This document shows, one piece after another, positions 47,488 to 59,185 of a stretch of DNA of 64,000 nt (its first letter is position 1; every line of letters starts with the position of its first letter). The stretch covers positions 35,555,849 to 35,619,848 of the forward strand of contig OX388345.1 in NCBI GenBank assembly GCA_947579665.1, written 5' to 3'. Position numbers and translations under genes: made by a program. Origin of the DNA: Sympetrum striolatum. Lineage: Eukaryota; Arthropoda; Insecta; Odonata; Libellulidae. The notes below the pieces were generated by a model. That model saw only the letters and a list, made by a program, of their open reading frames with translations. It was not told the DNA's origin and did not search any database.

Positions 47488-47512
47488 TGTAATAATAATA
47501 AATAAATAAACA
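47488..47512 (+). repeat. (AATAA)n-type A-rich tract, possible retroposon tail
   Basis: TAATAATAATAAATAAATAA follows a non-repetitive 200 bp stretch that is less AT-rich. It may be the tail of a short retroposon or a plain microsatellite. Confidence 0.35.
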
Positions 47513-47724
47513 AAAATGAATAAATACTTTGATTTTCGTCGCAAAAGTTTTAAGTTATTGTATAAGTAATTGTACCAATGAAATATAAAAGAAAATTAAC
47601 AATTTTGGAAAATTAATGATAATTGGTTCTGAAAACAGACATCCATTTTGTTTCATATTGGTCTACATTAAATTTTAAAAAACAAAAATTGATTTTAATA
47701 AACGAGAAACAAACATCTGCATGG

Positions 47725-47782
47725 GTAGGGCCAAGCCCAAGCCCGGCCCCGAGCCTTGGGCCTAGGTCCGGCCCATGCAGAC
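47725..47782 (+). repeat. C/G-rich low-complexity patch, partly palindromic
   Basis: CTGCATGGGTAGGGCC opens the patch and GGTCCGGCCCATGCAG closes it, so CTGCATGGG and CCCATGCAG form an inverted repeat around AAGCCCAAGCCCGGCCCC. Same word type as 47085-47180. The inverted ends suggest a small foldback unit of about 58 bp. Confidence 0.45.
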
Positions 47783-49229
47783 CTCTAATCCACACAGATC
47801 AACAGATGAGGACATAGACCAATAGGAGGCCTAAAGGGTCTATTGCAGGGAGCCCAAAAATGTCCAGTTATAAGCAACTGAGTTCCTTGGAAGCAAAACC
47901 GAAGTTCGTTTTACGACGAGTAAATCACCTTAAGCGTCAATACTAAGCAGAAGAAGCTAATCCCTGGGAATGCAAGAGTCCAAGAAAGTTCGCAGGATGT
48001 ATCTGATGAGGATCAACAGAAACTGTGACCGTTTTCCTCGTGACATTTCTCCCTCATCAGTACAGCCATTGAGATTCGACGAGGGACGTATGGGATGACA
48101 TAGCATTATACCGGACGATACAAATCTTTAGTGTTTTTATAGTGACTTATTACCGCTGTATTTTCGATGCTTTTTTCGTCCCCCTTCTTGTGTAGACGTT
48201 CTCACACATCGAGAGGATTTCTTTATAAACCTTCAGTTAAGGAGTTTTCCCTCACAACGCAATATTTTTATATTTTTTGCCTTTTCCTATTTCATAGCTA
48301 TTATTTTGTATTTATCTATTAAGTTACCTATTATCTAGTGCCAAATATTTGTTTGAGCGAATGGATATAAAAACATTAGAGGTTGGATGAATAAAGGGCC
48401 GTTTTAGCCAAACCTCACCGAAAGGGAGAAATAATATTTAGGGCAGCTTCGTTAGTTCTATTACTACGAAGTAGCTCTGCTGTTATTTAAGCTTAACATT
48501 TTAATGCCGTTATCTTTACGTTATATTCAATCGTAGGAAACGTAAAATCTCTATTACTCCTTGTCAACAAGGTTAAAAAAATTTAATTTACGTAAATCAA
48601 AAATATATTCTGTGGTTCTTTTGTACACACCCGTTCCTTTAATTCTATTGCGATGAAATATTAAAGCCTGTAAAATGGATTCTTTGATTGTAATATTCAA
48701 CGTAGATTCTATCTGCTTCGAGTTACATCAACTAATTTAAACAGTTTGTCAATGCAAATATTTGGTAAAACATAACATACTTCAAAATGTATTGAGGTTA
48801 AAATATCGAAAAGATACATATGAAAAAGGCACGATATTGCCGCAGCTGTAACTCCTATCGTGATCAATCTCAGATATCTCAACAACGACAAATCAAATCA
48901 ACCAACAAAATATATAACATGGCAATGTCACACACTTAAAACTAGATGATGACTTGAGCTATAAAATGGGAAATAAGGATGCTTTAAAACTGCTCAAACT
49001 CGTGCATAATACTTCAACAGAAGCTCTACTTGATGTCCTAGAAATCAGAATCAAACTTCTTCTTGGGAGCTACACTGAAACTCCATCCATAAATAATCGG
49101 AATAAATCCATACGAGTTCAACGGCGCCAAGTCTTCGCCCAACCCTTCAAATCTCCAGAAGTACTCCAGAAAGAAAAAACCAGGGACTACCCTTAGGTTC
49201 ATTTCCTTTTCGACAAAATATTAAAACGG
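47783..49229. other. Gene-free stretch
   Basis: Mixed composition to about 48110, then AT-rich. CTGATGAGG at about 48006 and CCTCATCAG near 48052 form an inverted repeat of about 9 bp. No gene is supported. Confidence 0.4.
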
Positions 49230-49560
49230 CCGGGGTTGGCGGAGATAAACTAGCAAAAGTTGAGCGAATTACTCAGGACCGGGGTAGGGAATTTCTATTC
49301 CACGCAACTGCTGAAAGACTCCGGAAAAAATGTCTCCGCCTCCGCTTCCCACAGTGGCAAAGGAAGTGCCGGCGTTTCCTTCTCTGCTTCCGCCAGACGC
49401 CGCCAGGTGGAGAGGGGCCGTGCGAATATGTGGATCGGAGGACAATGGAGACAAGGGTGAAACATTACCACCCATCGACCCCTTCTCTATCCCTCCGTAC
49501 ACGATTGCCGTCCGTACGGGGAGAGAGAAAAATGACGTGGATTAAGGGTCGTGCGGCGTG
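49230..49560. other. GC-rich block
   Basis: Frames of 66-77 codons overlap on both strands in a GC-rich stretch (for example CTCCGCCTCCGCTTCCC near 49333) and contradict each other. No gene is supported. It runs straight into a purine-rich tract. Confidence 0.35.
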
Positions 49561-50150
49561 AGGTAGGGGGATGGATATGGCCAAAGGAGGGGTGCGTAAC
49601 CTGTAATAAAGGGAGGGAGGGTATGAATATGGGTATAAAATATGTGCGAGGAGGTAATGGAAGAAGAGAAGTGAATGAGATAATTGAGTAGGTGTTCGGA
49701 TGTGGAGACGAATTACTTAATCTTGAAAGGGGTTCTACTGAAAAGAAATATGTCTGCATAAAGCATGGAGAGGGAGGAATAGAAATAGCTTTGTGTGCGA
49801 GAACAAAGGTGAACAAATGCGAAGAAAAATAAACATGCGAGCTTAACTTAGGAATCGAGATCAAAAGTCAAACATCAAATACAGTACTCGCCGCAATATG
49901 GCTTATAATGAGATGAAAGAACGCACGAGCAAAGACAACACAAAGGGAGCCGAGTACACGGTCACACAGGTGAACAAGTGGTTAGAATTTATACCGGGGG
50001 ATAAATTGTTAAGGAACTTAGATAGTGAGAAACATCAAATGCTTTTGCCTGTTTGTAGGAAAATGAGGCATAGAAAAGAAAATTATAAAGAGAGAGAAGA
50101 AAAGGAATAAAACGAGGATGAATATAAAGGGAGGTTGGTGTAAAGAGATA
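49561..50150 (+). other. Purine-rich tract
   Basis: The plus strand is G/A-rich for about 600 bp with breaks, for example AAAGGGAGGGAGGG near 49606 and AAAGAGAGAGAAGAAAAGG near 50086. The 125-codon minus-strand frame (49487-49864) is Ser/Pro/Phe-rich from the bias alone. Confidence 0.5.
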
Positions 50151-51639
50151 GAATAGTAATGATATAGACTAGAGAAACGGTTGAAGTCATTCATTAAAAG
50201 GGAAGCAGAAGTTGGTTGATTATACATATATTGACATGTTTTGAGATTTGCTATCTTCATTCATCTTTGTCCCGCAGTGCGCTGGTAGCGTAAGGGGATT
50301 ACAAATATTTATAATTTCACATCCTTGAAAGACATTTATTTATTCGATAACTCATTTCAGCACATGAACACGATGGAATAAAGTAAAGCCATTTTCAACT
50401 AATAATTGAAATAAGACAACCGTGAAGTCATGACATGTAATAATAGGTTACGTGATGTTAGAATGGAGAGCAATACGCGATAACAAATCATCTCAATTGA
50501 GAAATATTTCCCTTACGAAGATTAATCATCACAATATTCCGACTAGAGCAACTCCTGACAAATAAAACGTGCTGTACCAGTAACCCAAACTCAAATTGTG
50601 CATCCTTTTCCTAGACTACGTGCGATGTGGAAGATTCAAGGAATCTCCACGAAACATCTCATTAGTCGAGATGTCTCATTACTATATCTAGGTCTCCATC
50701 GCGCTAGACGGCCTTCATTTGACGAGGAGCGAATGAACCGTGAAAATATCCAGGCAATTAGTCTGACATTCGCTCTCTTACGTCTCTCTACTTGCATGAC
50801 CTGTGAAGATATTAGGTTATGTATATGTTATCTCCTATTCGCGTGCCCTCCTATGAACCACTCATTCTCCAAATCTCCCTTGAAGATTTATCCTTTTGAG
50901 ATTCCAAGAAAGGCAAACGAGTAGATAAATACGTACACGCTCAAAGTTTAGACACCTAATTTTGTGTTTATTAAAGAAGTAAAACAGTTAATTTCTACGG
51001 AATATATATTTTTTATAAAGTCTATCAATACAAATAGACATCCTCTTTCAAGAATTATATTTGTAGACGAAACTAGTTGCCTTTACAAAATTTATCAATT
51101 CTTTAGAAATTTACTGTGTGTTTTGCTTCTTTAGAATGGTTCCCTTCCAAAATGTTGAAATTCGACACATCAGATTCATTTTGTTTTTATGGCTGAAGCT
51201 TTGCTTAACGTTTGACTGGCGGAAAGCTTCTAATGCTGAGGGATCTTACAATTAATGTGATCACTAAGAATGTAATGCAAGGAATGAAAATACAACGCAT
51301 TGAAAACAGGATATTTGAACAAACTACCTCTGAAAAATAGTAAAATTGTCATTATTACCCACGTTACATAAATGTATTACCAGATAAATGCTTATAGCTA
51401 TTTTGTTATAATTAAATTTATGATTAATAAGAAGCTTAGCTTAGTATAAATAATAAATCAGTATTTCATCCCTCCGTTTGCACGTTTCACAAGCCTTTAC
51501 TTAATAAGACGTGTTTTCCGGATAAAAATTCAACTTAAAATATGTTGCCCATAAACCAAATCGTTTCTACTTTTCTTCAATTTATGAATTGTTCTAACTG
51601 AATTAATAATTAAAGAGGTTAGTTAGAATTGAGCTTCAC
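50151..51639. other. Gene-free stretch, AT-rich
   Basis: A 108-codon plus frame at 50598-50924 lies in a mixed-composition part. It has a loose cluster of Cys near its centre but no recognisable zinc-binding pattern or family. Otherwise nothing. Confidence 0.4.
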
Positions 51640-52240
51640 AGGGGCATCTGAAAATCACCTTATAAATGGTAAGGTATAAATAGCATAAGAAATAGGCAAG
51701 AAAGACGGCGAGTAGATAAACAAAAGAACCAAATTTCAAAAAATATGAGCTCGCATCGAGGAAAAGAATACGGCGTGAGTCGAAAAGGGACGTTGATTGA
51801 AAGAGAGAGGTCGGGAGAGAGAGTGACGAGGAGGGATGGGAGAAAGTGAGACAGACGACGGTGGGCGTGGCGCGTACTTGTAGGGAGCGGGAGCTATCAG
51901 CACGGACAATGCGTGCTTCGAGATAGAGTGCCTCCGGAGACGAGCGATGCCTTCGAAAGATTTGCCGCCGGAGATGAAGAATGGCCAGCAGACAGAGTGG
52001 GGAGCGCGCACTTCCTCTTTCGGTCTCCACCTCCGGACTGTAAAAAAAGGTCGGGATGTCGAGAGGTGCAAATTGCGATGAAGGGTCGGGAAAACTTCGG
52101 AAGTTGGAGGGTAAAACCACGCAACTTGCTGACAATAGAGAATGTTTTGCCGTTTTAATGTCCAAGGACCTACGCAGAACACGTTTCCCTTAAGGTGTAA
52201 ATTGGGCGTTCCAAAGCCGTCAAGTGGAAGCAAAGACGAA
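51640..52240. other. GC-richer block containing a purine-rich tract
   Basis: From 51770 to 51880 the plus strand is G/A-rich (GAAAGAGAGAGGTCGGGAGA). From 51880 to 52160 CpG is frequent. Frames of 165-180 codons on the minus strand and 81 on the plus strand overlap in different phases; none shows a domain. Confidence 0.4.
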
Positions 52241-52636
52241 TTATTGACGTTAAAAAATCAGCGCTTTTATTTTTCGATTCTAATTATTAAAAAGAATATT
52301 TCGCTGACTTATTTATTCATTTAATTATTTTTAGACCAGTAGACGCTAATTATATGTATCTATAATATCGAAAACATAAATTAATTCATCAAAACCTGAT
52401 TAACTTCTCTAAATAAAGTAATAACTAATCTTCCATTTTCATACTACATTATAGATGCAAGCCTTAACCTTAAATTAACTTGCCACCTTGTATATGTGAA
52501 TTTTTACAGGTTCTTACATATATTAAATTCTATACTACCGTATATATCCTACGTAATATATTAAAAGTATGTATTTCTCCTTATGGCTGCGCACCGAAAA
52601 CTCGGTCACGACATTATGGTCTTTAACGCCCTTTAA

Positions 52637-52676
52637 GTAATCCGGCATCCCTCTATGCAAGGAATGGCCGGATTAC
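52637..52676. repeat. Stem-loop around GTAATCCGGC / GCCGGATTAC
   Basis: GTAATCCGGC at 52637-52646 is the perfect inverse of GCCGGATTAC at 52667-52676. The stem can be extended inward with two single-base bulges (CATCC with GGAATG). The CGGATTACCGAG flank is reminiscent of pogo-type DNA transposon ends, which is only a resemblance. Confidence 0.5.
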
Positions 52677-55009
52677 CGAGAATCTAGAGTAGTTATTAAT
52701 GTATACCTACGATACTTATAAATCGTAAAAACAAAGATCGAAAACTTGAATAGGATAAATCATTTGATAGCCAGATATTTTCGTCTTAAATACTGCAGCT
52801 TTGCAATTTTATTTCAAGGACTAATGGCAGATGATTTTATAAATCATTCTTATTGTTAGATTCTAGTATTCTAAAGTTAAATTAAGCGATTAAATTATAT
52901 ACGATGAAAATATAAGCTGCTCAGGGAGTGCATTAATTAACCGATAGCTATTTTACCTTATATTTTCAACTTCTAGAATCCTGAATGTAAAATATATAAT
53001 TTCTTTCCCAGTAAAATCGTTTTCAGAAAGAATAGAAAATAAGAAGATTAAAAAGCTGACCGAAGAACATGAGGAGTTTCCCTCTACTCGATTCTGGATT
53101 TCAATCTCAAAAGAGCACCCTCGACCGTCGAGAAAAGCCGTAATTGTTTTGCTCCAATTCGCTTATCCGGTTTCACGAGCAACTTTTCCGAGTAAACAGA
53201 TATTTTAGGTCTAAGAATGGGAAAAACTTGAATTCAGCAAGTTTAAAGAATCCGCTCTAACTTGGTGAATTTAAAAAAACCTATCCCGAGATTTTTCTCC
53301 AAAATTGCTTTTTACAGTTTTTAATCAACCTCTCTTTAATTTCAGAAAGACGAAAATATAAGAGTACATTTATTCGCTGTCGATATTTTCCGTCGTTTAT
53401 GCACTTTAGGGCATTAGTGGTTCATGTTTATACTTATTTGACAGCAGAAATTGAAAAGAAATCATATTAATACAATAGATAAATAGATAGAGCTCTTTCT
53501 ATGTAGTTCTAGTTTTGGAGTTGAAGAACAGATAAAGTTTCATTTTATCGGGCCCGGTTACAAAAGACCTACGGAAATACGGATTTACGGAAGATTTACG
53601 GCACTTTAGACTGAATGCATTAGGGAAAATCCAAAACAAAATATTACGTACTACGAAAGTATTATTTACGGCATGGTAATTAATTTAAATCAGATATATG
53701 GTATAAAATGTAATGTAGTTGATCAAATAGGTTTTACCAAATGACGTTTATCACCTTCTATAGGGCTAGCAGTACCAGCTCTGAAGACGTCTGTCGATAC
53801 CAATTGGACAAAGAAAGCTTAATACTCACAAATCCGTGGTATAAATGAAACGAACACAATAAAGCTGGAATTCCGCATCATCATTCAGTTCGAACTTACC
53901 TGAAAAGAAAAAAAACATAAAAAAATTAGTCATTTCGTAGAAAAAAATGAAGCTAGTGTTTATCAATAATATAAATTGCCGTTTAAATTTACATAATCCG
54001 CCAAAAGGAAGTGATTTCATAGAAAATTTTTATGAAAATACAAGTTTATTTAAGTCAATTCTTCAAAGAATAATGATGTATTAACTTCATATTAATAAGA
54101 TTTAACTCGCACGAAGGAATGTAGATGGAGTAGAACTCAATATGTCTCAAGTCTACCTTTAGTAAGAGGTAGCCGGATATTTCACTTCAGAGAACAACAG
54201 AGATTTTATTAAAATATAGACAGACCTTATAAATTTCGCTTGAAACATCTATTTTATGTTAGTTCAATTTTATTTTACCATACAAAAATCCTGCATTAAT
54301 TGGAATTCTAGCGTTCCTTTCCGCTCACATTATTATTATTATAAAAAATATGTTACAATTAGACAAATCGCCCCTTGGCAACACATATTATACATTCATA
54401 CACATTATATACAATCATTACATTCATAACCCAACTACAACACGTGTCAACAATACAATTAAATTATACATTTACTATTTTAAAAAATATTCTAACTGTA
54501 GTATGTACATTATTTAAAAATACAAAAATTTACGTATAATTACACACTAACTTATCAACTTCTTTCCTTCCTTCGTAATATATTTTTTTTTAAGGATGGC
54601 TATTATTTCATATTATCGACATGAGGCAAATCTTCAACAATCACCGATTGCTTTGACAATTTTCAAGGCAGTTTTTAAATAATATAACGCGGTATTTAAA
54701 TAAATCCTACTTCTTCGTGACTGCAAAAGTATTCCTTATGCCATAACATTCAAAAGCTCGAAATTCATACCATTACTGACCGACGAAACGTCTGATGATG
54801 TTCGTATTCATTTTTACGACTCCGCAGTCCTGAATTCTAAGCATGTATTCTTTGGCGAGCATCTTTCATCGCCAAACATTTCATATTCCACTAAACTCGC
54901 CCAGCCACTTGGAGCCAGCCAAACGCGTTCACGCGCATCTCCATTCAGTGCGTCCACGAACACTGTTACCGGAGAGATAGTTCAATAAAACCCACACCAA
55001 AAAAACTCG
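52677..55009. other. Gene-free AT-rich stretch
   Basis: No gene is supported. TTTACGG/TACGGAA words recur about five times between 53568 and 53600 without a regular unit. ATTATTATTATTATAAAAAA lies near 54330. Confidence 0.45.
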
Positions 55010-55145
55010 GAGGGTTGTAGTGAATGGACGAAATGGAGAGGCACATCGGATTTGAAAGGTTCCCAGCCGAGGGGGCACGGAAGGTCGGGGTCAGGATCGG
55101 AAGGGAAAGCGGGATAAAGGGTACGAGAAATGGGGAGGCATTTTT
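55010..55145 (+). other. Purine-rich tract
   Basis: G/A-rich on the plus strand, with GAAGGGAAAGCGGGATAAAGGG near 55100 as its core. No gene is associated. Confidence 0.45.
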
Positions 55146-55799
55146 GGATACATTCCGAGGGAAGGAAATGTAGGAGCGACTGGTATGGAATATTGAGAAT
55201 GAAAACTAAAAACAGAGAGCAACCCGAAATTGAGCTCGAAAGATGTGTTTACGTAAGTTATATTTCTGATAATTCTATGAATAATACATTTACACAATAA
55301 CTGTCGAAATGTGAGGCTTTACTTCGACCTTATGATGGAAAGTCATAAGCTGATACATAAGTGAAAGTGTAAATCCTAATTAATGACAGAGAAGTCATAG
55401 AGGTTTTCCTTTAGGATTTTAAAGATTAATGGACAATATAACTATACTCATTGCAAAGGATGTAATTCATTTCTTTATTCTGCACATCATCTAGTTCATA
55501 GTTCTATAAATATAATATATAAAATTTGGAATCCTTCCAAATACATCATACATTATAATATAATAATATAACAGATTATTATCTTATTATATATCTCTTA
55601 TCTGATCCCTTATCTGAAATTCCATAAGACACAAGTAAACATTTTGGACCATTACCAAGCTACATACGATCTAAAATAAAATCTGAATATTCTGGAAAGT
55701 CCTTCACATAAAAGCCAGCATTTTCTCCACCCTAATCTCTGAAAATAGGACTCCAACTACTCACATGCATCACGAGATTGACTCTTACTAAACGCCGAC
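55146..55799. other. Gene-free AT-rich stretch
   Basis: Nothing recognisable. Confidence 0.4.
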
Positions 55800-56570
55800 C
55801 GTCACAAGGAAGAACTTTTTTAATCAACAGTGAGAACATACACATCTGGACGACTTTTCCCGTATCTTAACTGCCCGTGCGGGAGAAAATCGGCTGTTTT
55901 ATATTCTGACGAACGTTTTCCAAAAGTAAAGGCGGTCGTATCCGAAAGGGTGTGCGGAGGTGACTGGGGAGGAGGCTCGGGAAACTCCGGGAGAAAAATG
56001 ACACACATACATGGGCGGAGGGTGGGGACTTTCCCACGGAAACCCCTCCTTCTGCAAGTGGAAGGAAGTAAGGGAAAAAGGAAAGCAAGAGCCCGGGGTT
56101 CGGGAGCCCCCGAATCGCCCTGGCACATGCTCGGTTGGAGGTCACACAAAAAGGGGTTACGAGAGAGGCCGATTGTGTCCGGACTCCGGATCACAGGGAG
56201 ACCCAACACAACGAAAACGCCTGCGAGAGGACGGAAACTTTTTCCGAAAAAGGCTGAAAAAGTTCCCTCGGACGATACTTCCGGATGGCACAATTTTTTC
56301 CTCTCGAAAATTACCATTCGCTGGGAGGAAAATGAAAGCGGAGTTCTGAAACATCCTGAAAGCGCCGTAAAAATTCGGCCTCGGAGTTTTTTTTATTGCG
56401 GCGATAACGCAGCGGGAAGCTTGGAAAAGGGGGAATCGAGTTGGTTTTTACATTTTCGTAAAAACTACAGAGACTTTTAATGCCGTGCTTATTAGCGCCG
56501 TTGTAATGGTTGCGAGGCGATCAAAAAGAAACACAGGCGCGAGGATCTTCAGAGAGAAAGAAGGCTGTTA
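55800..56570. other. CpG-rich block with the longest frames of the window
   Basis: A 216-codon plus frame (55830-56480), a 112-codon plus frame in another phase and a 165-codon minus frame all overlap here. Coexistence of long frames in several phases points to GC composition rather than coding. The 216-residue translation is Arg, Lys, Gly and Pro-rich with no domain, membrane segment or signal peptide I can see. A real exon cannot be excluded. Confidence 0.35.
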
Positions 56571-57594
56571 TGAGTGGATGAGCTGGATTTCCATGAAAAC
56601 GTGCGATGTTTCCCTTTCATCGCTTAGCATAACGCGTGAATATATGGTCCAGTAAGTGGTTAAGGAGCAAAAACCGAGAAGAATAGGAACTCGTCTCAAG
56701 AAGACGTTTTTTAAAGCAAGCTTAAATATTACTGATTTTGGTAGTCCTAAAAAGCAACGATTTTTCACAGAATACACAAAATCGTGCGTGTATTTTACTA
56801 CAGAATTACCCTATAACTGCCTCTGCTTCTATCTTTTTCCTTTTACTAACTATGACGTCAAAAAGTTGGAAAACTATCGCTATATATAAAAGTATTAATG
56901 AAATTATCAACTGTTTAGTGTAAAAATCGCATTCAACTGTTTAGATCTTCACACGCAAACAAGCTATCAACAAGAAAATATAACCAACACAGCGGAATAA
57001 ATACTACACAAAAGCTATTACAAATTATAGGATTTTCATCAAAATTTAACACTGTGGCAAGAATTACAGAATGAGTACGCATGTAATTTAAGTCACCTTT
57101 CGTATAGAGTAAGATTTGTATTCAATACTGCTCAGCATTAATTACTACAGCTAGAACTTGCTAACATAAATAAATAAAAATAAATTATATATAAATAAAT
57201 TTTATCAAATGAAAATGAAAATCAAAATGATACACCATTCAGTTTGGCAAATTTTATTATGGTATTGATATTATTAATGTGGTCTAGCATGACTTGGTGA
57301 ACGCCATAAGAAAATAAAATCAAATACTTAAGCCGTTATAAAATTTACATACCAAGTATTAAATAATTTTTTCTTTCATTATAATACTGATTGAATGTCT
57401 CAAAAACTTATACTCTCTGCATAGTTAACGCCCTGGAATACCTTTGTAAATCAACACTTGATCTATGGCTACAAATATAGATGGTAATACATCTTCCATC
57501 TTTTCACGTGCACTAATAAATACAATAAATCTTAACAGATAGGATTTCATGCTTTCCCGAGACTAACTTCTGCAGCAATCTTAACGAAGCACGC
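56571..57594. other. Gene-free AT-rich stretch
   Basis: No coding, RNA or repeat signal is apparent. Confidence 0.45.
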
Positions 57595-58080
57595 TCATTG
57601 CTGTTTTCCACTGCTTAACAAATACGACGAGCAACAGAGGCGATTATGCTTGCTGGCGTTCAAATCTCCCCATGGGAGTGTCCTCTTCATAAGACTTGCC
57701 GTGAGCGGAATAGAGACGGACAGGCAGTGCGACAATCGGAAGACACGTTGATTCGTGCGGCAGTTCGTTTCGCACTGCGTCACCGGATTTCCCGGTTCGC
57801 CTCGGCGTGCGTCGGACGTGATGGCTAATAGTGAAGGGTGCTAATCGCTGCAATGCGCATTCGTACCACTGCTCGGCCACTAAGTATCCTATTCGCTAGG
57901 CTGACAGTATCCCTAGGGAAATGACCAAACCATCGCAGTAAAATCGAAGCTGATTTCAAAGGATACCGCCGCCGAGCAATCCCATCCGACCTAATCGACT
58001 AGGTATGTACGATTCCCATCTCTGGATGTGTCTACTGCGTGCTCGGATATCGAGTGAAGCTAGCTTGTGGATTGCTACCA
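57595..58080. other. CpG-rich block
   Basis: CpG-rich for nearly 500 bp, with runs such as TTCGCCTCGGCGTGCGTCGG. TGTACGATTCCC near 58006 matches the degraded B-box at 45.66 kb, but no A-box precedes it. Frames of 60-78 codons overlap on both strands. A regulatory island or old transposon fragment is possible. Confidence 0.3.
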
Positions 58081-58244
58081 GTAGGTTATAAAACGATTTG
58101 GGCAACATTCTACTAACTAAAATTATAACTTAACATAATATATCTGTCATAGAAACTGCTACTAAAAAGTATTTCTGTTAAAGAAACCTGCAAACTATAG
58201 CACTTACGTTAAGGAACCTCTTTAGGTATACCACACAAACATCC

Positions 58245-58345
58245 AATTTCTGGACTTGGCTGGGAATCGAACCCAAGTCTCCCGCTTACCAAATTTGTAG
58301 TTTAATTCGAAGATTGTGTAAACAGTGTTTTGTGGAAAACACTCT
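58245..58345 (-). mobile_element. tRNA-like SINE fragment with a perfect B-box (minus strand)
   Basis: On the minus strand GGTTCGATTCC, a perfect pol III B-box, sits in a well-paired T-arm (CTTGGGTTCGATTCCCAG; plus 58265-58285). GGTAAGCGGGAGA precedes it, like the variable-arm side of a tRNA. No good A-box is found at the usual distance. The perfect 8 bp hairpin AGTGTTTT-GTGG-AAAACACT at plus 58324-58343 lies upstream on the element's strand. A truncated SINE or tRNA pseudogene is the best reading. Confidence 0.45.
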
Positions 58346-59089
58346 GACCATTAAATGCAACTAAATCATCAGATACATACATACCTGTATGAGCATAATA
58401 ATGATCATAATTCCATTGAATCTAACTTCGCATTTATCGCCACCATTCTCCTTCAAGAGAAATGGTTTCTAAACTAAACCAGCCATCTCTATAGATTTGA
58501 TTAATAAATTGTTTCCCGTTAATAAAATGTTACTAAAAATTAAAAAATATTCTGTGAATTTTTATAATGAAAAAAATACTCAAGGTTTTCAATAATGTGA
58601 GACATTCTAGGTTTTCTGTAAAATTCCTACTGGAACAAAGGTTGGTTAATCCTCTAAATTCTACGTAATATCAATTTCGGTAAAAAGTATTTACATCAAA
58701 AACTGCAATTTCTATCATACCCGGATTATATCCACGTTTCAATATCACTTTCTAAATCTCAGGCAATCCCACCAGTCTAATCCAAGCCGTCTGCCTACCT
58801 GCCACTTATTTATAGCTCTTGGAAGCCTTAAGAAATTTGCAACTCAAATAAACAGAAAGCCATCCTACTCCCATTTAATGCCGAAAGTCAAATTCAAAGC
58901 GAGAAACAGGATTTACGGTCATTACCTCATGCAAATACGCCCATTACTCTCAAAGGCAAATCAGCGCGGATGGAAGTAGGACAGAAATCCATTTCTCTCC
59001 CATTCTCACCGTAGCCGCTTCTAACAGATTAACCCCTCGAAAAATCCTTGAAGAAGTCATCACCTGCAGGAATAAAAAGTTCACGACCG
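58346..59089. other. Gene-free AT-rich stretch
   Basis: Nothing recognisable. Confidence 0.4.
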
Positions 59090-59185
59090 CGAAAGTTGGC
59101 GATGGAAATGAGAGAGAGAGAAGGGACATCTTCAGAGATGATGGAAGAAAGGGAGGGAAAGTTGGAAGGAGAGGAGGAGGTCACT
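59090..59185 (+). other. Purine-rich tract
   Basis: Nearly 100 bp of G/A with few pyrimidines, including GAGAGAGAGAAGGGACATC and AAGGAGAGGAGGAGG. Plus and minus frames of 61-69 codons are by-products. Confidence 0.6.

Noticed and set aside
48005..48060. Possible hammerhead ribozyme: CTGATGAG followed by GAAAC on the plus strand, and CTGATGAG with GAAA on the minus strand
   Set aside because: The bases between the two core motifs cannot form stem II on either strand, and I could not find a complementary stem III with a cleavage triplet. The two matches arise from one short inverted repeat.
55830..56480. Longest open frame (216 codons, plus strand)
   Set aside because: It overlaps other long frames in different phases and on the other strand, lies in GC-rich DNA where stops are rare, and its translation shows no domain, membrane segment or family resemblance.
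57996..58030. B-box-like TGTACGATTCCC that could mark another SINE
   Set aside because: No A-box at a sensible distance and no T-stem pairing.
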